Shown here: in pieces, positions 6,117-14,840 of the stretch
Numbering within the stretch: position 1 is the stretch's first letter
Layout of the letters: each line of letters begins with the position of its first letter
Origin: Clostridiaceae bacterium
Lineage (GTDB): Bacteria; Bacillota; Clostridia; Oscillospirales; QAMX01
Assembly (NCBI GenBank): GCA_016297585.1
Contig: JAEDGJ010000037.1
Span: 1-16,985 of the forward strand
Direction: 5' to 3'
DNA: 16,985 bases
Notes under the pieces: generated by a model
Told to the model about the DNA's origin: nothing
The model's input: the letters and a program-made list of their open reading frames with translations, nothing else
Database searches by the model: none
Made by a program: the position numbers and the translations under genes

Positions 6117-7052
6117 TTACTCGATCAGCCGGTTGACAAGCGCCGTCACCGCCGCAAAATCGCCGGGACGGGGCGCCTTGACGTCGTCGAGAATGCACCA
6201 GGTCTCCACATGATCGACACGCTTCCCCGGCTCGACCGTACGAAGCGGGGAAAGCGACTCCATCTCGAGGAAATTGGCGCAGGTATAGGTCTCAAAGTTC
6301 ATGCCGCCGTCGGGATAGACCGCGTCCTCGACGAAGGGCAGGCGCTTGATGAACAGCGCGCCGCGGTAGGCGTAGGCCGCCCAGCCGCGCCGGTTGTCCA
6401 TGCCGAGCTTGAACGCCGTCTGCGCACGCTTGTCCTGCCGGAGCGTGATGTACTCTTTTCCCCACGACACGCGCTTGTCGCTCATGTCGGTATACGGCCA
6501 GAGCGCCATGACGCGGTTGCCGAGAAGCCCCGTGTTGTGGCGGTTCTGCGGGATGATCTCCAGTCCGCCGGGCGTCAGCACGGACAGCGCCCACACGGCG
6601 AACTCCTGCGGCTCCTCGGCGATGTTCGTCACCGAGTTCGTCACCGTCACCTGCGTGCCGTACTCCTCCAGCGCGACGGTCAGCTCCATCGCGACGCCGT
6701 TTTTCCGCTGCGGCGCCGGGGTGAACGTGACGCCGGCGTCGGTGATCTCGTAGCGCACGCGGGTATTGTCGGGGTAGTAGCAGCGCGGCAGCGATTCCGG
6801 GCTGATCCAGATGCGGTGGCCGCCGTAGATATACCACGCCGCGCCTCTGCCGTAGTAATCGGACATCGCCTTCTCGTCATGGAAGACGGCGCGCGCGCGA
6901 TCCTCAAAGAAGAAGTTCGCGCCGCCGCGCAGCGCATAGCGGATGACGCGCGGACCGATGTCCAGCGTGACATAGACCTCCGCAAACGCATTTTCAATCT
7001 TCAGGCAGCGCCCGAAATTCTTGTACCGCACCTCGCTGTAGCTGATGGCCAT
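6117..7052 (-). CDS. DUF4380-like conserved protein, carbohydrate-mutarotase-type fold (predicted)
   Basis: This 311-residue soluble protein has no signal peptide and is mostly beta-strand in character. Segments such as LDIGPRVIRYALRGGANFFF (30-49), YIYGGHRIWISPE (74-86), YYPDNTRVRYEITDAGVTFT (92-111) and MDNRRGWAAYAYRGALFIKR (218-237) recall DUF4380 proteins and, more remotely, galactose-mutarotase-like beta-sandwiches. The 'iG.Rv..y.l.Gg.n' opening and the 'GGHR.W..PE' segment are the main basis. No catalytic assignment is possible. The ATG at 7050-7052 has AAGGAGGG eight nt upstream; it follows the TIM-barrel gene by 14 nt, so the two are surely cotranscribed. The pairing suggests a role in sugar or sugar-acid turnover, which is inference. 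The family call rests on memory of the pattern, not on a search. Confidence 0.65.
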   Translation of the reverse strand: MAISYSEVRYKNFGRCLKIENAFAEVYVTLDIGPRVIRYALRGGANFFFEDRARAVFHDEKAMSDYYGRGAAWYIYGGHRIWISPESLPRCYYPDNTRVRYEITDAGVTFTPAPQRKNGVAMELTVALEEYGTQVTVTNSVTNIAEEPQEFAVWALSVLTPGGLEIIPQNRHNTGLLGNRVMALWPYTDMSDKRVSWGKEYITLRQDKRAQTAFKLGMDNRRGWAAYAYRGALFIKRLPFVEDAVYPDGGMNFETYTCANFLEMESLSPLRTVEPGKRVDHVETWCILDDVKAPRPGDFAAVTALVNRLIE

Positions 7053-7066
7053 GCGAAAATCCCTCC

Positions 7067-7966
7067 TTAGCCTTCGCACATACGCGCAAGCTCGCGCGCA
7101 ACCTTATAAAGCAGCGTCGTCGACTCCATCAGCAGCGCCGGTCCGTACATCCGCTGCGTCTGGTCGGTCTCAAAGGACAGCGTACCCGTATAGCCGATCT
7201 CCCGGAGCGCCGCGGCAAAGTCCGTCCAGCAGACGCTCGACATATGCGTCGGGCCGTTGTAGCCGAGCATCGGCGCGACATGGCAGTCGGAGATGCCGTC
7301 GTTATCGTGAACGTGCAGCGTTTTGAGCCTTGCCCCGAGCTTTCTTGCCATATCCGGCGCGCCGGAGCCGGAGAGCTGCGCATGCCCGGTATCGAGGCAG
7401 GCGACAAACTGCGGGCCGAGCGCGTCGATGTAGTCGATCATCTCCTCGGCCGAGGAGCAGACCGTCGGGCAGATGCAGTTTTTCTCCGGATCCCAGTTGA
7501 ACATATTCTCCACGCCGAGCCGGACGCCGCACTGCTCGAGCAGCGGCGTCAGCTCGCCGTAGAACTTCATATTGATCTCCCGCGTTTCCGCGCGGAAATG
7601 GTCATAGCGGTACTCCTGCGGGATGCAGGGGTGAATGATGATATAGGGGGAGCCGAGACGGTACGCCGCGAGGATCGCCTTCTTCTGGCATTCCAGAATA
7701 TGCGCGTCCTCCTCGGGGTTCGCCGTATACGAGGGCATCGGCGAATGCACCTGTCCGATCTCAATACCGGCGTCGCGCGCGGTCTGACCGAGGCTTTCGA
7801 AGTAGCGCTCGAAATCCGCCTGCGGGCCGCAGAACAGCTCGCCGTGCATATCGTATTTGAACATGCCGAAGTCCACCGCGTCAAAGCCGATGTCGGCCAG
7901 CCTTTTCAGCGCTTCCGCGTCGCCGTAGGCGCGCGCCATCTCGTCCGTCGTTACGGATACCTTCAT
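7067..7966 (-). CDS. Sugar phosphate isomerase/epimerase-type TIM-barrel protein
   Basis: This 299-residue protein has the xylose-isomerase-like TIM-barrel pattern (AP_endonuc_2 superfamily), which includes sugar isomerases, epimerases and inosose dehydratases. Candidate metal and catalytic residues fall at strand ends as expected: QVHSPMPSY (His75), YIIIHPCIP (His112), LGVENMFNW (Glu153), ACLDTGHAQL (Asp192, His195), LHVHDNDG (His218, His220, Asp221) and LSFETDQ (Glu266). The substrate is unknown. The ATG at 7964-7966 is preferred over a frame start six codons upstream because GGGAGG lies eight nt before it. The gene follows gpmI by 21 nt and precedes the DUF4380-like gene by 14 nt. Confidence 0.88.
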   Translation of the reverse strand: MKVSVTTDEMARAYGDAEALKRLADIGFDAVDFGMFKYDMHGELFCGPQADFERYFESLGQTARDAGIEIGQVHSPMPSYTANPEEDAHILECQKKAILAAYRLGSPYIIIHPCIPQEYRYDHFRAETREINMKFYGELTPLLEQCGVRLGVENMFNWDPEKNCICPTVCSSAEEMIDYIDALGPQFVACLDTGHAQLSGSGAPDMARKLGARLKTLHVHDNDGISDCHVAPMLGYNGPTHMSSVCWTDFAAALREIGYTGTLSFETDQTQRMYGPALLMESTTLLYKVARELARMCEG

Positions 7967-7987
7967 GCGTCCATCCTCCCGCACTTT

Positions 7988-9508
7988 TTATTTTTCGATG
8001 AGGCTCTCTCCCGTCATGACGGCGGGCTTTTCAATGCCCATCAGGTCGAGCATCGTCGGCGTGATGTCGGCAAGCCGTCCGCCGCTGCGCAGCGTCACGG
8101 GACGGTCCGCGCCGACGACGCAGAAGGGCACGAGATTCGTCGTATGCGCGGTAAACGGCGTCTTGCCGTCGTCGTCAAGCATCCGGTCGGCATTGCCGTG
8201 GTCGGCGGTGATCAGCGCCATGCCGCCGGCGGCCAGCGTATGCTCCACCACGCGTCCGACGCAGGCGTCGACCGCTTCGACCGCCTTGACCGCCGCGTCA
8301 AAGACGCCCGTGTGGCCGACCATATCGCAGTTCGCGAAATTCAGGATGATCGCGTCATAGGTGCCCGCGTCGATGCGCGCGCAGACCTCGTCCGTCACCT
8401 TATAGGCGCTCATCTCCGGCTGGAGATCGTAGGTCGGCACGTTCGGGGAGTCGATCAGCACGCGGTCCTCGCCCTCGTAGACGGTTTCGGAGCCGCCGTT
8501 GAAGAAGAACGTGACGTGCGCGTACTTCGTGTACTCGGCGATGCGGAGCTGGCGCATATGATGCGCGCTCAGCACCTCGCCGAACGGCATCGTCAGCTCC
8601 TCGGGCGGGAACGCGAGCTTCACGTTCGGCATCGTCGCGTCGTACTGCGTCATGCAGACGTATTCCAGCGGGAAAAAGCCCTTTTTGCGGGCAAAGCCGT
8701 CGAAATCCGGGTCGACGAACGCGCGGGTGATCTCACGGGCGCGGTCGGGTCGGAAGTTGAAGAAGACGACGGAGTCGTTCGCGCCGATCACGGTGTCGGT
8801 GCAGACGACGGGCTTGATGAACTCGTCCGTCACGCCCTCGGCATAGGACTTTTTGATCGCGTCGACGGGGTCGGGATTGTGCACGCCCTCGCCGCAGACC
8901 ATCGCGTTGTACGCCAGCTCGACGCGGTCCCACTTCTTTTCGCGGTCCATCGCGTAGTAGCGGCCCATGACGGTGGCGACCTTACCGCCGAGCGTCTTCG
9001 TCTTCTCGACGCACTCGGCGACAAAGCCCGCGCCGGACTCCGGCGGCACGTCGCGGCCGTCCATCAGGCAGTGCACATAGACGCGGTCGAGTCCGCGGCG
9101 CTTGGCAAGCTCCAGAAGACCCCACAGATGGGTGTTGTGCGAATGCACGCCGCCGTCGGACATCAGGCCGATCAGATGCAGCGCGGTGCCCTTTTTCTTC
9201 GCGTTCTCCACGGCGCCGACGAGCGCGGGATTCTCGAAGAATTCGCCGTCGCGGATGGACTTCGTGATGCGGGTCAGCTCCTGATAGACGACGCGGCCCG
9301 CGCCGATGTTCGTGTGGCCGACCTCGGAGTTGCCCATCTGGCCGTCGGGCAGGCCGACGTCCATGCCGGACGCGCCGATGGCGGTCATCGGGTTTTCTGC
9401 GAAGATGCGGTCGAGGTTCGGCTTCTTCGCCGCGGCGATGGCGTTGCCGGTCTTGTCCGGATTGATGCCGAAGCCGTCCATAATGATCAAAGTAATCGGT
9501 CTTTTCAT
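7988..9508 (-). CDS. gpmI: 2,3-bisphosphoglycerate-independent phosphoglycerate mutase
   Basis: This enzyme interconverts 3- and 2-phosphoglycerate in glycolysis, using two Mn ions and a phosphoserine intermediate. It has 506 residues, normal for the family. Metal and catalytic motifs are complete: IIMDGFGIN (Asp11), QMGNSEVGHTNIGAGR with the phosphorylated Ser61, MSDGGVHSH, HCLMDGRDVPP, RYYAMDRE, FFNFRPDRARE, FANCDMVGHTG, ITADHGNAD and a late AHTTN. The start is placed at ATG 9506-9508 (MKRPITLIIMDGFG), which matches the usual family N-terminus. An ATG five codons upstream (9521-9523) is in frame, but the AAGGA there abuts it. The gene lies downstream of pgk and tpiA but behind a terminator-like hairpin, and no separate promoter is evident, so read-through may be its main source of transcript. 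Confidence 0.96.
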   Translation of the reverse strand: MKRPITLIIMDGFGINPDKTGNAIAAAKKPNLDRIFAENPMTAIGASGMDVGLPDGQMGNSEVGHTNIGAGRVVYQELTRITKSIRDGEFFENPALVGAVENAKKKGTALHLIGLMSDGGVHSHNTHLWGLLELAKRRGLDRVYVHCLMDGRDVPPESGAGFVAECVEKTKTLGGKVATVMGRYYAMDREKKWDRVELAYNAMVCGEGVHNPDPVDAIKKSYAEGVTDEFIKPVVCTDTVIGANDSVVFFNFRPDRAREITRAFVDPDFDGFARKKGFFPLEYVCMTQYDATMPNVKLAFPPEELTMPFGEVLSAHHMRQLRIAEYTKYAHVTFFFNGGSETVYEGEDRVLIDSPNVPTYDLQPEMSAYKVTDEVCARIDAGTYDAIILNFANCDMVGHTGVFDAAVKAVEAVDACVGRVVEHTLAAGGMALITADHGNADRMLDDDGKTPFTAHTTNLVPFCVVGADRPVTLRSGGRLADITPTMLDLMGIEKPAVMTGESLIEK

Positions 9509-9554
9509 CGTTTCAAAACTCATTTCCTTGCAGTTTTAGGGTATGGGGGAGCGC

Positions 9555-9597
9555 AAAAAGCAAACGCGGAAAGACGCCATAGCGCGCCTTTCCGCGT
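9555..9597 (-). terminator. Terminator or attenuating hairpin between tpiA and gpmI
   Basis: A perfect 10-bp stem ACGCGGAAAG/CTTTCCGCGT (9564-9573 with 9588-9597) with a 14-nt loop is followed on the minus strand by TTGCTTTTTG. This is a reasonable intrinsic terminator after tpiA, although the U-run is interrupted by GC. It lies 31 nt before the first possible gpmI start, so partial read-through is likely. Confidence 0.7.
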
Positions 9598-9613
9598 ATA
9601 CGCGTCAGGTGGA

Positions 9614-9634
9614 TGCTTTCTTTTTGGGAAAGCA
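9614..9634. repeat. Small hairpin after the tpiA stop codon
   Basis: A 7-bp inverted repeat TGCTTTC/GAAAGCA encloses a 7-nt loop, immediately 3' of the tpiA stop (9640-9642). It has no U-run on the minus strand, so it may act as a 3'-end stabiliser or processing site rather than a terminator. Confidence 0.5.
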
Positions 9635-9639
9635 GTCTC

Positions 9640-10410
9640 TTATTGATTGGCAGCGTTGATGATCGCCGCGAAATCGGGAGCCTTCAGGGAAGCGCCGCCG
9701 ATGAGGCCGCCGTCGACGTCGAGCTTCGACAGGAGCTCGGCCGCGTTGCCGGCGTTCATCGAGCCGCCGTACTGGATGGTGACGGCACGGGCGATGCGGG
9801 CGCCGTACAGCTCACGGATGCAGTCGCGGATCCAGCCGCAGACCTCTTCGGCCTGATCGGCGGTCGCGGTCTTGCCGGTACCGATGGCCCAGATGGGCTC
9901 GTAGGCGATGATGATGCGCTTGACCGCGGAGGGCTCGACGCCGCCGAGGGCGATCTTGACCTGCTGGCGGATGAACTCGAGGGTCACGCCCTGCTCGCGC
10001 TGCTGGAGGGACTCGCCGACGCAGACGATCGGACGGAGGCCGGCATCCAGCGCGGCATGGATCTTCTTGTTGACGGTGACGTCGGTCTCGGCAAAGTACT
10101 GACGGCGCTCGGAATGGCCGATGATGACGTACTTGACGCCGAGCTCGGCGAGCATCTGGGCGCTGATTTCGCCGGTGTACGCGCCGCTCTTCTCATAGTG
10201 CATGTTCTGGGCGCCGATGGAAGCGCGGAAGCCCTTCGTCGCCTTGAGCGCGGCGGGGATGTCGACAAACGGCACGCAGAGGACGATCTCGCACCACTTG
10301 ACACGGGAAACGGAAGCCTTGAGCTCTTCGATCAGGGCGCGCGCCTCGGCCGGCGTCTTATTCATCTTCCAGTTGCCCGCGATGACGGTCTTACGGTATC
10401 TCTGATTCAT
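9640..10410 (-). CDS. tpiA: Triosephosphate isomerase
   Basis: This enzyme interconverts dihydroxyacetone phosphate and glyceraldehyde 3-phosphate. The 256-residue protein is full length. Active-site residues are all in place: AGNWKMN (Asn13, Lys15), IIGHSERR (His99), AYEPIWAIGTGKTAT (Glu171 followed by the mobile loop 6), YGGSMN (214-219) and the phosphate-binding GLIGGASL (235-242). The ATG at 10408-10410 has GGGAG about 12 nt upstream, a rather long spacing. It follows pgk by 33 nt and is cotranscribed with it. Confidence 0.98.
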   Translation of the reverse strand: MNQRYRKTVIAGNWKMNKTPAEARALIEELKASVSRVKWCEIVLCVPFVDIPAALKATKGFRASIGAQNMHYEKSGAYTGEISAQMLAELGVKYVIIGHSERRQYFAETDVTVNKKIHAALDAGLRPIVCVGESLQQREQGVTLEFIRQQVKIALGGVEPSAVKRIIIAYEPIWAIGTGKTATADQAEEVCGWIRDCIRELYGARIARAVTIQYGGSMNAGNAAELLSKLDVDGGLIGGASLKAPDFAAIINAANQ

Positions 10411-10443
10411 GGCAGTATATTGCTCCCTTAACTATGAAATAAA

Positions 10444-11631
<1,188 letters not shown>

Positions 11632-11689
11632 GAGTAAGACTCCTTTTCCCGCTTGAATTTGCCGCGGGTTTTTGATTCATACGGGCTAT

Positions 11690-11718
11690 ATTATACGTCA
11701 TAAATGCCCAAAATGCAA
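11690..11718 (-). promoter_or_regulatory. Sigma-A-type promoter for pgk-tpiA
   Basis: On the minus strand there is a -35 TTGCAT (plus 11713-11718), exactly 17 nt, and a perfect -10 TATAAT (plus 11690-11695). The leader to the pgk ATG is about 50 nt and contains a small CCCGC/GCGGG hairpin just before the SD. The rest of the 11632-11863 gap is AT-rich. It contains a weak TACAAAA/TTTTGTA inverted repeat near 11788-11810, but no clear terminator for the YgjP gene. Confidence 0.88.
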
Positions 11719-11863
11719 GGGAAACCGCGCGGCAAAGTTCAATTTTAGCGATATTACTTTATTGGGCCGTTCAAGACCTCAAACTTTGTACAAAACAACA
11801 GTTTTTTGTATGGTTTCCGCGGATAACCGCTTTTACAACCGCGCTGCCGCCCTCCGAAAGCGT

Positions 11864-12430
11864 TCATTTTCCGTCTTTTCCGGGCTCTACGATGCGGTGC
11901 GTCCTCTCAAACGTCCGGACGGCGTCCGCCCGCGCCCTCCAGTCGGGCATCGCGCGCTCCACGACGGCATAGAAGCGGGGGCTGTGATTCATCTCCCGAA
12001 GATGCGCCAGCTCATGCACGACGACGTATTCCACGCACGGCTCCGGCAGCAGCAGCGTGCGCACGGAAAAGCAGAGCCTGCCCCGCGCGCTGCAGCTTCC
12101 CCAGCGCTTTGCCGCGTTCGTGATCGTGATGCCCGCCGGCGTCACCCCCAGACGCGGCGCCCAGCGTGCCGCAAGCGCCGGAAGCCATGCTTCCCCGCGC
12201 CGCCGCAGCGCATCGAGCCGCTCCTGCGTCAGCACAACCGTCTGCATCGCCCGTTCCCGCGCAAGGATCTCCTCCCGGCGGCGCGCGATCCAGTCCTCCT
12301 GCGCGGCGACAAACGCGTCGATCTCCCGGCGCGGCATCCGCTGCGGCGCGCGGACGGTCACGCGTCCGCCCTCTCCCACCTGTACGGCGACGGTCTTCCG
12401 GGACGACCGCACGAGCGCGTATTCCGTCAC
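11864..12430 (-). CDS. YgjP-type zinc metallopeptidase (DUF45, SprT/WLM-like)
   Basis: This 188-residue protein shows the full YgjP-family pattern: an N-terminal beta region with VTVRAPQRMPRREIDAFVA, a basic helix bundle, KRWGSCSARGRLCFS (108-122), and the zinc motif VVVHELAHLREMNHSPRF (136-153). His139 and His143 of HExxH are the likely ligands with His149 as the third, and Glu140 is the catalytic base. Substrates of the family are not established. The start is GTG at 12428-12430, overlapping the upstream TGA in a GTGA arrangement with only a weak SD (GGGAAAAA), so translational coupling is likely. No signal peptide is visible, so it is cytoplasmic. Confidence 0.92.
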   Translation of the reverse strand: MTEYALVRSSRKTVAVQVGEGGRVTVRAPQRMPRREIDAFVAAQEDWIARRREEILARERAMQTVVLTQERLDALRRRGEAWLPALAARWAPRLGVTPAGITITNAAKRWGSCSARGRLCFSVRTLLLPEPCVEYVVVHELAHLREMNHSPRFYAVVERAMPDWRARADAVRTFERTHRIVEPGKDGK

Positions 12431-13278
12431 TTTTTCCCGAGCGCCGGGGTCTTGTTCGGACTGGAGCGCCCCTCGATGTCCGGCGGGCGGCGTTCGATCG
12501 CGGCGAGCGCGATCTCGACGTCCTCATGCGCCTCCGCAGGCGTGAACGCGCCGACCGTCACCATGTCGCAGGGACGGATCGTCGAGTAGGAGAACGTCAG
12601 CCCCACAAACGGCGAGCAGCGTCCCGCCGCCATGGATTTGATCGTCATCACCGGCTTTTTCGCGCCCCAGATGACCTTATGGATATACTCGACCTCGACC
12701 TGCATCAGAAAGCCCATGCAGTTGTAGATCTGGATGTACGTCTCGACGTCGTAGCCCTGCTCGTCGGAGAACAGCACCAGCTCCGGCATATGCGCGGAAA
12801 GCCCGGGGATCATCCCGTTTTCGCGGATCATATACAGGTAGTCCGGCAGGCGGTCCATCGTGTGATGGAGCTTCGAGACCAGCTGCTCGGCGCTCGAGTG
12901 ATGGATCAGGCAGAACGTCGAGCCCGCGCGCTTCGCCTCTTTGATCGCCGCCTCGGCCTTCGCGCGCCCCTGGGCCGTGTCGGACACGTCGATGATGGGC
13001 GTGGAGATGAGCGTGATCTTCCTTCCGGTGCGCTCCTCGGCGAGCTTTACGCCCTCGAGCAGCAGTCCGTTGCCGACGACGGGCGCCATCAGCGCGTCGA
13101 CGCCGTGAGACAGGTACGCCTCCAGCAGCGCGGAGATCCGTTCCGGCGAGCTGTGCCGGTCGCGGATCAGCGCATCGGCGGAGGTGGAGGTATGGCTGTA
13201 GCCGAGGACCCAGTTCGTGCCGATCAGCATACGCGGCAGCGAGACGCCGCCGACGGTGGTACGGGGAAATTCACCCAT
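12427..13278 (-). CDS. Conserved protein of unknown function, TIM-barrel-like
   Basis: I do not recognise a characterised family. The 283-residue cytoplasmic protein begins with TTVGGVSLPRMLIGTNWVLG (8-27), a glycine-rich opening that resembles aldo/keto-reductase-like barrels. It alternates hydrophobic strands and helices throughout, for example ITLISTPIIDVSD (88-100), STFCLIHHSS (120-129) and PVMTIKSMAAGR (209-220). It ends with PCDMVTVGAFTPAEAHEDVE (236-255), similar to the closing strand/helix of such barrels. Conserved-looking His residues (126, 127, 138, 139, 163) and acidic residues could bind a metal. No NADP motif is visible. The tail (266-283) is basic and low-complexity. The ATG at 13276-13278 has AGGAGGT at ideal spacing. 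It is first in a two-gene unit with the YgjP peptidase and divergent from the CNNM-type gene. Confidence 0.8.
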   Translation of the reverse strand: MGEFPRTTVGGVSLPRMLIGTNWVLGYSHTSTSADALIRDRHSSPERISALLEAYLSHGVDALMAPVVGNGLLLEGVKLAEERTGRKITLISTPIIDVSDTAQGRAKAEAAIKEAKRAGSTFCLIHHSSAEQLVSKLHHTMDRLPDYLYMIRENGMIPGLSAHMPELVLFSDEQGYDVETYIQIYNCMGFLMQVEVEYIHKVIWGAKKPVMTIKSMAAGRCSPFVGLTFSYSTIRPCDMVTVGAFTPAEAHEDVEIALAAIERRPPDIEGRSSPNKTPALGKK

Positions 13279-13320
13279 AAAAAGACCTCCTGTAAGGAAT
13301 TAAAGATCCGTCAAAAGTCC

Positions 13321-13356
13321 TGCACCCTTTACAAATTGTACTTGCATACGGGTGCA
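13321..13356. promoter_or_regulatory. Nested inverted repeats, operator-like
   Basis: An outer inverted repeat TGCACCC (13321-13327) / GGGTGCA (13350-13356) encloses a near-perfect 11-bp palindrome TACAAATTGTA (13330-13340). The set lies just upstream of and across the -35 element (13342-13347) of the plus-strand promoter, in the region between divergent genes. This geometry fits a repressor or activator site; the regulator is unknown. Confidence 0.45.
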
Positions 13357-13370
13357 TTCTATGATATGAT
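13342..13370 (+). promoter_or_regulatory. Sigma-A-type promoter for the CNNM/HlyC-CorC family gene
   Basis: A -35 TTGCAT (13342-13347), a 17-nt spacer and a -10 TATGAT (13365-13370) lie about 54 nt before the GTG start. The -35 hexamer is the same as that of the pgk promoter. A GCATACG heptamer occurs twice (13344-13350, 13373-13379), flanking the -10. No equally good promoter for the divergent minus-strand gene was found in 13279-13423. Confidence 0.82.
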
Positions 13371-13423
13371 ACGCATACGCACGGTATCGTCCCGTGTGAA
13401 ATTTGTACTGGAGGAATGATTTC

Positions 13424-14773
13424 GTGGACGACCCTTTGGGACGACAGCTGCTTTTACAGGTTATACTGATCGCCCTGAACGCCTTCTTCGCCGCGTCGGA
13501 GATCGCGGTACTATCCCTCAACGCCAATAAGGTGCGCAAAGCCGCAGAGGACGGCGACCGCGGCGCGGAAAAGCTGCGCCGGCTCATCGACGAGCCTTCG
13601 GGCTTCCTTTCCACCATCCAGGTCGGCATCACGCTCGCGGGGTTCTTAGGCAGTGCCTTCGCCGCCGAGAATTTTTCCGACCGCCTCGTATCCTGGATCT
13701 GCGACGGCCTCGGCTGGAAGGCCGTCCCGCCCGGCGTGCTCGACACCGTATCCGTCATCCTGATCACAATCATCCTGTCCTACTTCACGCTGGTCTTCGG
13801 CGAGCTTGTCCCGAAGCGCGTCGCGATGCAGAAATCCGAGCAGCTCGCGCGCGTCGCGGCGGTCGTGGTCTCGTGGCTCGGCATCGTACTCCGGCCTATC
13901 GTATGGCTGCTGACGAAGTCCACCAACGGCGTCCTGCGGCTGCTGCGGCTGCGGGAGCAGAACGATTCGGACGAGGTGACCGAGGAGGAGATCCGCCTGA
14001 TGGTCGACATCGGCGAGGAAAAAGGCACGATCGAGCCGGAAGAGCGCCGCATGATCGAAAACGTCTTCGAATTCAACAACACCATCGCCGGAGACGTCAT
14101 GACCCACATTTCGGATGTGGAGGCCATCGACGTCACGATGGATTCGTCGGAGATCCTGCGCGTTCTGCGTTCCTCGGGCTATTCCCGCCTGCCGGTCTAC
14201 GAGGGAGACCCGTATCATTACATCGGCATCCTCATCGGCCGGGAATATCTGCTGAACCAGTGCTCCGAAAACCCCGTCCCGCTGCGCCGGCTGCTGCGTC
14301 CGACGTACTGCGTGCCGGAAACCGTGCATACGGATACGCTTTTCCGCAATATGCAGGCCAAAAAGGTGCATATGGCGATCGTCGTCAACGAATTCGGCGA
14401 CAACGCCGGCGTCGTCACGATCGAGGACCTGCTGGAGGAGATCGTCGGCAGCATCTACGATGAGTCCGACGACCACGAGGAGCCGGAGATCACGCCGCTT
14501 CCCGACGGCGGCTGGCGCGTATCCGGTCAGACCGACCTGCGCACGCTTTCGGAGACGCTGGACATCGAGCTCCCGGAGGACGCGCCCTTCGACACGCTGG
14601 GCGGCCTGATCTACAGCCGGCTCGACGCCATCCCGCCCGCGGAAAGTCCCGTGCCCGACGTCGAAGCCTACGGGCTGCGCATCCGCACGGAGCGGCGCGA
14701 GGAAAACCGGGTCGTGTGGGCGCATGTGGAAAAGCTGCCCGACGGCGTTCCCGAAGAAGCAGAAGCGAAATGA
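13424..14773 (+). CDS. CNNM/HlyC-CorC family membrane protein (DUF21, CBS pair, CorC_HlyC domain)
   Basis: This family ('hemolysin-related', TlyC/MpfA-like) is associated with Mg2+/divalent cation export and tolerance. The 449-residue protein starts with a DUF21 membrane domain (about 8-175) containing LIALNAFFAASEIAVLSLN, the GITLAGFLGSAF helix and YFTLVFGELVPKRVAMQ. A linker with EEEIRLMVDIGEEKGTIEPE leads to the CBS pair (about 222-345) with VMTHISDVEAID and VVNEFGDNAGVVTIEDLLEE. The CorC_HlyC domain (about 358-440) follows with GQTDLRTLSETLDIELP and FDTLGGLIYSRL. The start is GTG 13424, eight nt after GGAGGA (13410-13415); the frame could be opened at TTG 13403 but that codon precedes the SD. 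The gene is monocistronic, between its own promoter and the terminator at 14786. Confidence 0.95.
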   Translation: MDDPLGRQLLLQVILIALNAFFAASEIAVLSLNANKVRKAAEDGDRGAEKLRRLIDEPSGFLSTIQVGITLAGFLGSAFAAENFSDRLVSWICDGLGWKAVPPGVLDTVSVILITIILSYFTLVFGELVPKRVAMQKSEQLARVAAVVVSWLGIVLRPIVWLLTKSTNGVLRLLRLREQNDSDEVTEEEIRLMVDIGEEKGTIEPEERRMIENVFEFNNTIAGDVMTHISDVEAIDVTMDSSEILRVLRSSGYSRLPVYEGDPYHYIGILIGREYLLNQCSENPVPLRRLLRPTYCVPETVHTDTLFRNMQAKKVHMAIVVNEFGDNAGVVTIEDLLEEIVGSIYDESDDHEEPEITPLPDGGWRVSGQTDLRTLSETLDIELPEDAPFDTLGGLIYSRLDAIPPAESPVPDVEAYGLRIRTERREENRVVWAHVEKLPDGVPEEAEAK

Positions 14774-14785
14774 CATAAAACGAAA

Positions 14786-14821
14786 AAAGGTGCGGCCTGC
14801 ATACGCAGGTTCGCACCTTTA
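14786..14821. terminator. Bidirectional terminator between the CNNM-type gene and ygiQ
   Basis: A 9-bp stem AAAGGTGCG/CGCACCTTT (14786-14794 with 14812-14820) holds an inner CCTGC/GCAGG stem. The plus-strand tail is TTTATTATA; the minus-strand tail is TTTTTT (14783-14788). It lies 12 nt after the plus-strand stop and about 20 nt after the ygiQ stop. Confidence 0.9.
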
Positions 14822-14840
14822 TTATACCCCCGCCATTTCG

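Noticed and set aside
7244..9646. 800-codon open frame on the plus strand across the TIM-barrel gene and gpmI
   Set aside because: It is antisense to clear, full-length enzymes, has an Arg/His/Val/Ala-rich composition with no domain pattern, and arises from the high third-position GC of the real genes.
11632..11863. Possible riboswitch or structured leader in the longest intergenic gap
   Set aside because: Only small, AT-rich or 4-5-bp hairpins are present and the pgk leader is about 50 nt. No known riboswitch core can be recognised.
11672..12589. Plus-strand frame running from the pgk upstream region across the YgjP gene
   Set aside because: Antisense to the HELAH peptidase, with no coherent domain; its 5' part is the AT-rich promoter region of pgk.
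13646..14776. 376-codon minus-strand frame opposite the CNNM-type gene
   Set aside because: Composition typical of a codon-bias shadow (His/Asp/Arg/Val-rich), and the plus-strand protein is clearly real.
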